DNA of 64,000 nucleotides from Myxococcales bacterium (GTDB lineage: Bacteria; Myxococcota; Polyangia; Nannocystales; Nannocystaceae), in NCBI GenBank assembly GCA_016793465.1, contig JAEUJW010000077.1:119881-183880 (forward strand). The letters are read 5' to 3'. Below, one piece after another: positions 17,123-23,125 of this stretch (position 1 is the stretch's first letter; the number at the start of each line of letters is the position of its first letter). The position numbers were made by a program, and so were the translations under genes. The notes below the pieces were generated by a model, which saw only the letters and a list, made by a program, of their open reading frames with translations, did not search any database and had not been told where the DNA came from.

Positions 17123-18052
17123 GTGAGCGAGGTGGGTCGTTACAGGATCCAGTCGGTGGCCGAGATGACGGGCGTGTCGGCGGCGACGCTGCGGGCGTGG
17201 GAGCGGCGCTACGGCATCCCGGCGCCGCAGCGCACGGCCTCGGCCTACCGCCTGTACACCGACCGCGACGTCGAGCTGATCCGCCGCATGCGCGAGCTGT
17301 GCGACACCGGCATCGCCCCGGCGCAGGCGGCCCAGATGGTCCAGGTGGCCCGCAGCACCCGCGACGAGGCGGTCCGCATCGATGCCAACGCGGCCGAGCT
17401 GGCGGTGCAGAAGATCCTGCTGGCGGTCGAGCGCTTCGACCCCGAGCTGATCGAGGCGGCGGTCCGCCACGCGCTGTTCCTCGGGTCGGTGACCACGCTG
17501 TTCGACCGCGTGTTCGCCCCGGCGCTGGCGGAGATCGGCGAGCGCTGGCACGCCGGCGAGCTCAGCGTGGCCCAGGAGCACCTCGCCACCGAGATCGTCG
17601 ACGCGGCGCTGATCGAGGCGGTCCGCCTGGTGCGCCCGAGCGAGCCCGACAAGACCGTGCTGCTGGCCTGCTTCGAGCGCGAGGACCACGTGCTGCCGGT
17701 CCACGGGCTGGCGCTGCGCCTGGCGGGCTGGAACATGCGGGCGGTGGTGCTCGGCGCGCGCACGCCGGCGCTGGCGATCCGCCACGCCGTCGCCGAGGTG
17801 CGGCCCGACCTCGTCGGGCTGTCGACGTCGATGCCGCCGGGGCCCGACGCGCAGGCGCTCGTCGAGGCCTACGCCGAGGCCTGCGGGCGCACGCCGTGGA
17901 TGGTCGGGGGCCAGGGCGCCGCGGAGATCCGGGGGCTCGTGGAGGTGTGCGGAGGCGTGGTGGCCCCGAGCGACCGCACACAGCTGCGGGCGACCATCGA
18001 GCGCCTGATCGCCAGCCGCCTCGGCGAGTCGGCGGCGGCCCGCGCGAGCTGA
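17123..18052 (+). CDS. MerR-family regulator with cobalamin-binding domain (CarA/CarH/LitR-like)
   Basis: 309-residue transcription factor. Residues about 7-75 are a MerR winged helix (YRIQSVAEMTGVSAATLRAW, YRLYTDRDVELIRRM). Residues about 95-190 are the four-helix B12-capping bundle with W-x9-EH (WHAGELSVAQEH), the signature of light-sensing CarH-type proteins. The Rossmann B12 domain follows with EDHVLPVHG in place of ExHxxG: the ligand His is kept while the Gly is Pro. It may therefore bind adenosylcobalamin, but light sensing is not proven. GTG 17123 has an excellent GGGAGGT upstream. No carotenoid genes are adjacent. Confidence 0.82.
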   Translation: MSEVGRYRIQSVAEMTGVSAATLRAWERRYGIPAPQRTASAYRLYTDRDVELIRRMRELCDTGIAPAQAAQMVQVARSTRDEAVRIDANAAELAVQKILLAVERFDPELIEAAVRHALFLGSVTTLFDRVFAPALAEIGERWHAGELSVAQEHLATEIVDAALIEAVRLVRPSEPDKTVLLACFEREDHVLPVHGLALRLAGWNMRAVVLGARTPALAIRHAVAEVRPDLVGLSTSMPPGPDAQALVEAYAEACGRTPWMVGGQGAAEIRGLVEVCGGVVAPSDRTQLRATIERLIASRLGESAAARAS

Positions 18053-18079
18053 GCGCGTGGACCCGGAGGAGCGCAGGCA

Positions 18080-18097
18080 GCTGGCCCGAAGGTCAGG
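18080..18097. repeat. 18-bp palindromic repeat family, copy 8
   Basis: GCTGGCCCGAAGGTCAGG, 28 bases after the MerR gene stop; may act as a hairpin there. Confidence 0.4.
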
Positions 18098-18220
18098 CGC
18101 CCAGGTGTGCATGTGCGCAACCAGCGCCGAGCTGTGGTTGCGTTGTCCGCGTTAAGGCGTAAAAGACACGGCGCCGCGCTCGCCCCTGGCGGCGCCGCTC
18201 ACCGAAAGCACGAGACGACC

Positions 18221-18844
18221 ATGAAGAAGTCCATGACCTCCCTGTTCACCATGGCCGCCGCCCTGGCGCTGGCCGCCTGCGCCGCCAAGCCCAACCCGGA
18301 CACCGCGCCGCCGACCGAGACCCCGGCGCCCGAGCCCGCCCCGGTCGCCGCCGAGCCGACGCCGGAGCCGGAGCCCGCCAAGCCGGAGGAGCCGCCGCCG
18401 CCGCCCGCGCCGACCAAGGACATCGTCGATACGGCGACCGAGGCCGGGACGTTCACCACGCTGCTGAAGGCCGTCGAGACGGCCGGCCTGAAGGACACGC
18501 TGAAGGGGCCGGGCCCGTTCACGGTGTTCGCGCCGAACGACGAGGCGTTCGCCAAGCTGCCCAAGGGCGAGCTCGACAAGCTGCTGAAGAACAAGAAGAA
18601 GCTGGCCGAGGTGCTCAACTACCACGTGGTCTCGGGCGCGGCCGTGAAGTCGACCGAGGCCGCGGCGATGCCGACCGCCAAGACCGTCAACGGCGCCGAG
18701 ATCGCGATCGACGCCAGCAGCGGCGTGAAGCTCAACGGCACCGCGACTGTCGTCAGCGCCGACATCATGACCACCAACGGCGTGATCCACGTGATCGACA
18801 ACGTGCTCATGCCGCCGAAGGCGGGCGCCAAGCCGAAGAAGTGA
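18221..18844 (+). CDS. Fasciclin-domain lipoprotein
   Basis: 207-residue lipoprotein. Signal peptide with lipobox ALAAC, a Pro/Glu-rich spacer (about residues 22-65), then one fasciclin (FAS1) domain: FTTLLKAVETAGL, GPGPFTVFAPNDEAFAKLP (H1 motif region), LNYHVVSGA, and the H2-type VIHVIDNVLMPP near the end. FAS1 domains mediate cell-surface adhesion. Lys-rich relative to its neighbours (KKKLAEV, KPKK tail). The leader before ATG is long enough (after the AT-rich GTTAAGGCGTAAAAG at about 18151-18165) that it is probably not leaderless. Two strong hairpins follow the stop. Confidence 0.9.
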   Translation: MKKSMTSLFTMAAALALAACAAKPNPDTAPPTETPAPEPAPVAAEPTPEPEPAKPEEPPPPPAPTKDIVDTATEAGTFTTLLKAVETAGLKDTLKGPGPFTVFAPNDEAFAKLPKGELDKLLKNKKKLAEVLNYHVVSGAAVKSTEAAAMPTAKTVNGAEIAIDASSGVKLNGTATVVSADIMTTNGVIHVIDNVLMPPKAGAKPKK

Positions 18845-18853
18845 GCCGCGCCC

Positions 18854-18871
18854 GGCCTCCCGCGGGAGGCC
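18854..18871. terminator. Perfect 18-bp palindrome after fasciclin gene
   Basis: GGCCTCCCGCGGGAGGCC, ten bases after the fasciclin stop codon; a stable GC hairpin without T-run. Confidence 0.5.
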
Positions 18872-18872
18872 A

Positions 18873-18923
18873 GCAGAGGGCGACCTCCGGAGGGCCGAGG
18901 GACGGCCTCCGGGGGTCGTCTGC
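18873..18923. terminator. Second long hairpin after fasciclin gene
   Basis: Arms GCAGA-GGG-CGACC-T-CCGGAGG and CCTCCGG-GG-GGTCG-TCTGC close a 13-base loop. Two hairpins in a row before the next gene suggest strong termination. Confidence 0.5.
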
Positions 18924-18957
18924 GTTTGGCGCGGCTTCGCGCCGCGCGAGATTGCGC

Positions 18958-18963
18958 TAAGGT
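18958..18963 (+). promoter_or_regulatory. -10-like hexamer TAAGGT
   Basis: Five bases before GTG 18969 (eight before ATG 18972); no Shine-Dalgarno. Confidence 0.4.
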
Positions 18964-18968
18964 CGCCC

Positions 18969-20063
18969 GTGATGCGGCGCTGGACCTTCTTGCTGTGCCT
19001 CGCGGGCTGCGCGGTCGCGGGTGACGATGACGACACCGGCATGTCCGGCGGGCCGTCGCTGACGCTGCTCAGCAACGAGGGCGGCGCGAGCGAGTCGAGC
19101 GGCGCGACCGGCGGGGCGACGACCGGCGGGGCGACGACCAGCGCGGCCGAGGACACGGGCCCGAACACCAGCGAGGGCGGCGAGTCGACGAGCTCCGGCG
19201 AGGGCGGCACGACCGACGCGCTGCCGCCGGCGATCGCCTGCACGTACCCGGCGACCAACTACGCCGGCGGCATGCTCGAGCTGATGGTGCCGAAGGGCTC
19301 GGGCGAGCAGCTGGTGTTCAGCGTGCCCGACCTGCCCGCCCCGGAGCTGGTCAGCGAGGCATTATTAAAATTCGTGAGCTGGGACGCCGACCACGCCGGC
19401 CAGGAGGGCGTGATCGTGGTCAACGGCGGGCCGGCGATCGACCTGCCGGCGGACCCGGCGTGGGAGAACGCCGAGCACGCGACCACGGTCGACGTCAGCG
19501 GCCTGACGGTCGCCGGCGCCAACACGGTGGCGTTCGGCGCCGGCGGCTTCGTCGACGGCAGCTTTTATCGCATCGGCCAGGTCGCGATCGCGGCGACGGT
19601 GCACGTCGACGCCTGCCCGCAGGCCCCGGAGAGGCCGGCGAAGCCGGTCCAGATCGACTACCCCGACGCGAGCTACACCCAGCGCCACAACTGGGTGTTC
19701 CGCTGCGACTTCATCCCGCCGTACGCGTACACGGCCGGCAGCCCGCACCCCGGCGAGGACTGCGAGGACCTGTACATGCCGGACACGTCGAGCGAGGGCA
19801 CGGCGACCTTCACGTTCGAAGATCTGCCGGCGGCCACCTACAGAGTCACGATCCAGTCGCGCCACTCGGCCAACCGCAACCCCAAGGGCGCGCTCTTCAT
19901 CGTCGACGGCGAGGGGCGGCGGGTCGACCAGACCGTCGGCAGCGAGGTGGTCGTCGACGAGTGGGGCACGAAGTTTTTGACGGGCACGATCGACGTGGTG
20001 CTCGACAGCTCGCTCGACAGCGAGAGCGACAGCGTCGCGTGGGTGCGGCTCGAGCCGGTGTGA
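18969..20063 (+). CDS. Thr-linker surface lipoprotein of unknown function
   Basis: 364-residue lipoprotein (GTG 18969 or ATG 18972). Signal peptide ends LLCLAGC, followed by a Gly/Thr/Ser/Ala linker with three GGATT-type repeats, then two beta-rich domains. The first (about 95-215) reads like a jelly-roll around DLPAPELVSEALLKF and the second (about 230-360) like a carbohydrate-binding fold with YTQRHNWVFRCDF and TFTFEDLPAATYRVTIQSRH. No enzyme motif is recognised. Codons TTA TTA AAA near 19361 are strikingly AT-rich for this DNA. Confidence 0.75.
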   Translation: MMRRWTFLLCLAGCAVAGDDDDTGMSGGPSLTLLSNEGGASESSGATGGATTGGATTSAAEDTGPNTSEGGESTSSGEGGTTDALPPAIACTYPATNYAGGMLELMVPKGSGEQLVFSVPDLPAPELVSEALLKFVSWDADHAGQEGVIVVNGGPAIDLPADPAWENAEHATTVDVSGLTVAGANTVAFGAGGFVDGSFYRIGQVAIAATVHVDACPQAPERPAKPVQIDYPDASYTQRHNWVFRCDFIPPYAYTAGSPHPGEDCEDLYMPDTSSEGTATFTFEDLPAATYRVTIQSRHSANRNPKGALFIVDGEGRRVDQTVGSEVVVDEWGTKFLTGTIDVVLDSSLDSESDSVAWVRLEPV

Positions 20064-20075
20064 CCGCTCGTGCTG

Positions 20076-20717
20076 TCAGCGGCGGCGCAGGGCCTCGGGG
20101 TCGATGCCGGCGATCTCGATGCCCTCGAACACCACGACCGCGTAGATGAGGTCCTCGTCGGGCCCGGCGGTGAAGTGGTGCGAGCTGCCCCTCGGCATCC
20201 TGACGATGTCGCCGGCGCGCACGGTGGCGCCGCCGCTGTCGAGGTAGCTGCCCTGGAGCACGAGCACGGTCTCGTCGCCGAGGTGGCGGTGCTCGGGGAA
20301 GGGGGTGCCGGCGTCGAGGCGCACGAAGCCGGCGTCGGCGCCGGCGCAGGCGGGGCCGCCGTCGAAGTGCACCAGGCGGACGTTGGGGCCGGGCGAGGGC
20401 TGCCACACGTCGGGGCGCGACAGGCTGGCCAGCAGCTCCTGCGCGCGCGCGGCGGCGAGGTCGACCAGGCGGGCCAGGCGGTCGATGAAGGGGGCGAAGC
20501 GGCCGGGTCCGCGGGCGCTGGCCATGAGCCTGTCTCGAAGGCCAGGTGAAGGCGCGACCGGGGGCAGGGCGACGGCGAGGCTGGCGAGCGCGGCCTCGGC
20601 CTCGGCCTGCTCGCTGGCGAGGGCGGCGGGGTCCAGGTCGCGGGCGAGGGCGGCGGCGTGGCCCGGCGGGAGGGTGCCGAGGGCGAGCTCGGCGAGTTCG
20701 TCGTCGTGGATGGTCAT
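20076..20717 (-). CDS. ChrR-like anti-sigma factor with cupin domain
   Basis: 213-residue cytoplasmic partner of the sigma factor encoded immediately upstream; its ATG overlaps the sigma TGA (ATGA), so the pair is translationally coupled. The N-terminal ~95 residues are the helical sigma-binding region, and residues about 105-205 are a cupin with the metal-binding pattern FPEHRHLGDETVLVLQG and SHHFTAG. Unlike classical ChrR, the N-terminus has no H-x3-C-x2-C zinc motif; the protein has a single Cys. It likely senses a signal through the cupin metal site rather than through Cys oxidation (inference). Confidence 0.82.
   Translation of the reverse strand: MTIHDDELAELALGTLPPGHAAALARDLDPAALASEQAEAEAALASLAVALPPVAPSPGLRDRLMASARGPGRFAPFIDRLARLVDLAAARAQELLASLSRPDVWQPSPGPNVRLVHFDGGPACAGADAGFVRLDAGTPFPEHRHLGDETVLVLQGSYLDSGGATVRAGDIVRMPRGSSHHFTAGPDEDLIYAVVVFEGIEIAGIDPEALRRR
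20529..20546. repeat. 18-bp palindromic repeat family, copy 9
   Basis: CCTGTCTCGAAGGCCAGG inside the cupin anti-sigma gene. Confidence 0.5.
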
Positions 20718-21334
20718 CGGAGCCCCCTTTCGAGGGGCCGTGGAGCGGCGGGGGTCGTGGGGTCGGTGATGGCGGCGCGCAGCTTGGCGAGGCCGGCGGC
20801 GGTGCGGGACTTGACGGTGCCGATGGGGATGGCGAGGCGCTCGGAGATCTCCGAGGACGACAGGCCCTCGAAGTAGGCGAGCTCCAGGACCTGGCGCTGG
20901 GCCTCGGGCAGCCCCTGCACGGCGCGACGGACGCGGGCGTGGTCGATGGACTGGCCGGGATCGCCCTCGGGGGCGGGCAGGACGTCGCCTATGGTGCGCT
21001 CCTCCATGGTCTCGATCCTGATACGGCCGGCGCGGCGGCAGCGATCGAGGGCACGACTGCGCAGGCGGACCAGCAGCCATGTGCGTACGCTCCCACGCGT
21101 GCGGTCGTAGTCGCCGGCCTTCTGCCAGGCCTCCATGAGCACGTCGTGGACGAGGTCCTCGGCCTCGCGCTGGTTGCCGAGGATGCGCACGGCGGCGGCG
21201 AGCAGGGTGGAGCAGTGGCGGTCGTAGAGGGCGCCGAGGGCCTCGTTGTCGCCGCGGGCCATGGCGGCGACGAGCTCCGGGTCCGGCGCGGAGGACCATG
21301 AGGTCGGATCTTTGGTCTCGAGAGTGGAGCCCAC
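20714..21334 (-). CDS. ECF-type RNA polymerase sigma factor
   Basis: 206-residue sigma-70 family protein with sigma2 (ALGALYDRHCSTLLAAAVRI, AEDLVHDVLMEAWQKAGDYD) and sigma4 (LPEAQRQVLELAYFEGLSSS, EISERLAIPIGTVKSRTAAG). GTG 21334 was picked because GAGGA lies a few bases before it and no sigma-like sequence lies upstream. It forms a two-gene unit with the cupin anti-sigma factor. The cphA-like gene ends 95 bp upstream on the same strand, so read-through from the cyanophycin genes is possible. No promoter pair recognised upstream. Confidence 0.88.
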   Translation of the reverse strand: MGSTLETKDPTSWSSAPDPELVAAMARGDNEALGALYDRHCSTLLAAAVRILGNQREAEDLVHDVLMEAWQKAGDYDRTRGSVRTWLLVRLRSRALDRCRRAGRIRIETMEERTIGDVLPAPEGDPGQSIDHARVRRAVQGLPEAQRQVLELAYFEGLSSSEISERLAIPIGTVKSRTAAGLAKLRAAITDPTTPAAPRPLERGLR

Positions 21335-21429
21335 GGTTCCTCGCCGGCCGGACACGGGCAGGCGAGTCGACGATACGCCGGAGGCGCGGGGTGAGGTCAA
21401 GCGGCGAGGTGCGCGCTTGCGACGTGGCG

Positions 21430-23106
21430 TCAGGTCACGGCGTCGCCCGCGTGCAGGCGGCGGAGTTCGGCGAGGACCTCGGCGCGGTCGACGTGGACGA
21501 GGATCGCCACGAGGTCGCCGGGGCGGGCCCACTCGAGGCCGCGCCGGAGCACCTCGACCTCGTCGGCGGCGGACTCGACGGCGTGCGCGGGCGTGCCGAG
21601 CTCGATGAAGGTGCGGCGCAGGAGGTCCGGGACCTCGCCGGGCTGGCGGCCGCGGAGGTAGTGCCCCAGGTCGCGGACGAACACGCGGTCGGGCGCGAGG
21701 TCGTGGACGGCGCGGGCGACGTCGCGGATGTCGTCGTCGCGGCGGTCGCCGGCCACGCCGATGCTGACGAGCAGGCGCCGGTCGCCGCGGATGCTGGCGA
21801 TCAGCCGGCGGATGCTGGCGACCCCGGCGGCGTTGTGGGCGAAGTCGAGGAACACGTGCACGCCGGCGACGCGCACGAGGGTGGCGCGGCCGGGGTTGTC
21901 GGCGAAGGCGCGCAGGCCGGCGGCGATGGTCGCGTCGGACAGGCCGAGCGCGCAGGCGAGGGCCGCCGCGGCGAGCGCGTTCAACAGGTTGTGCTCGGCG
22001 GCGCCGCCGAAGGCGCTGGGCAGCTCGGCGACGGGCACGATCGGCGCGAGCGCGTCGCCGCGGGCGCGGGTGAGCCGGCCGTCGTGGATGAACCAGGCCT
22101 CGCCGCCGGCGGCCCGGTGGGCGAGCAGCTGCGGGTGGTCGCCGGCGAGGGCGAACCACGCGATCGGCGCGGGGAAGCGGTGGCCGCTCGCCACCAGCTC
22201 GACGAGCGGCTGGCTGTCGGCGCCGAGCACGACGCGGCCGTCGGGGTCGACCACGCCGCCGACCACGGCCTTGACCCGCGCCATGGTCGCGAGGTCGTCG
22301 ACGCCGTACTCGCCGAGGTGGTCGGCGCTGACGTTGGTGACGACGGCGGCGCGGCAGCGGTCGACCGCGAGGCCGCGGCGGAGGATGCCGCCGCGGGCGA
22401 CCTCGAGGACGGCGAGGTCGACGTCGGGGTGGCGCAGGACGATGCGGGCGGCGCCGGGGCCGGTCCAGTCGCCTTCTTCGAGCAGCCGGTCGCCGACCGA
22501 GAGGCCGTCGGTCGAGGTGTTGCCGGGCACCAGGCCGGCGGCGCGGGCGATGCCGGCGACCATGCGGGCGGTGGTGGTCTTGCCGTTGGTGCCGGTGACG
22601 AGGGCGACGGGCACGCGCCCGAGGGCCGACCAGTCGACGGCGGCGGGCTCCGGGAGAGGCTGTCCTTTGAGCCAGGTGACGGAGCGGCGGCCGTGGCCGA
22701 GCGAGAGCGCGTCGTCGTCGAGCAGGACCGGCAGGTCGCGCGCTGCGGCCGCGGCGATCAGGGCCGACTGCGCGGGGTCCTGCACGCGGGCGAGCTCGCG
22801 GCGCCACAGCGGCAGCTCCTCGGCGAGCGGGCGGTGGCCCGCGAGCGCCCAGTCCTGCAGGTCGGTGGCGAGGTAGAGCGCGTCGAGCGGGGCGGCGCAC
22901 ACCAGCTCGGCGGCGTCGCCGTGCACGCGGGTGGCGAGCGCGACCGGCCAGCCGAGGCCCTCGAGGGCGGCGGTGATGCGGCCACGCCAGCGGTCGAGCG
23001 CGGCGTCGTGGTCCTCGCCGGGGTCGAAGGCGACGTCGAGGATCGCCCCCGGCCCGCCCGTGTACAGGTTGGGGCCGGTGAGGCGGCGGCTGTCCAGGAG
23101 GCGCAT
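21430..23106 (-). CDS. CphA-like Mur ligase without ATP-grasp domain
   Basis: 558-residue paralogue of the upstream cyanophycin synthetase. Residues 1-150 match the CphA N-domain (RRLTGPNLYTGGPG), and residues about 165-558 are a Mur-ligase domain with the P-loop GTNGKTTTARM, EVARGGILRRG, NVSADHLGEYG, FLDFAHNAAG and GDRRDDDIRD. The ATP-grasp domain that in CphA adds Asp is absent. CphA2 enzymes of cyanobacteria, which join beta-Asp-Arg dipeptides, also lack a working ATP-grasp; a similar dipeptide-ligase role is plausible. Its start is 19 bases after the cphA stop: an operon. The palindrome copy at 22659 lies near the domain junction. Confidence 0.8.
   Translation of the reverse strand: MRLLDSRRLTGPNLYTGGPGAILDVAFDPGEDHDAALDRWRGRITAALEGLGWPVALATRVHGDAAELVCAAPLDALYLATDLQDWALAGHRPLAEELPLWRRELARVQDPAQSALIAAAAARDLPVLLDDDALSLGHGRRSVTWLKGQPLPEPAAVDWSALGRVPVALVTGTNGKTTTARMVAGIARAAGLVPGNTSTDGLSVGDRLLEEGDWTGPGAARIVLRHPDVDLAVLEVARGGILRRGLAVDRCRAAVVTNVSADHLGEYGVDDLATMARVKAVVGGVVDPDGRVVLGADSQPLVELVASGHRFPAPIAWFALAGDHPQLLAHRAAGGEAWFIHDGRLTRARGDALAPIVPVAELPSAFGGAAEHNLLNALAAAALACALGLSDATIAAGLRAFADNPGRATLVRVAGVHVFLDFAHNAAGVASIRRLIASIRGDRRLLVSIGVAGDRRDDDIRDVARAVHDLAPDRVFVRDLGHYLRGRQPGEVPDLLRRTFIELGTPAHAVESAADEVEVLRRGLEWARPGDLVAILVHVDRAEVLAELRRLHAGDAVT
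22659..22676. repeat. 18-bp palindromic repeat family, copy 10
   Basis: GCTGTCCTTTGAGCCAGG inside the CphA-like gene, just upstream of its P-loop codons in domain order. Confidence 0.45.
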
Positions 23107-23125
23107 GCGGGCGGCCTCGGGTGGA

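Noticed and set aside
21430..23106. Assignment as MurC/MurE or folylpolyglutamate synthase
   Set aside because: The N-terminus and Mur-domain motifs follow the adjacent cyanophycin synthetase much more closely.
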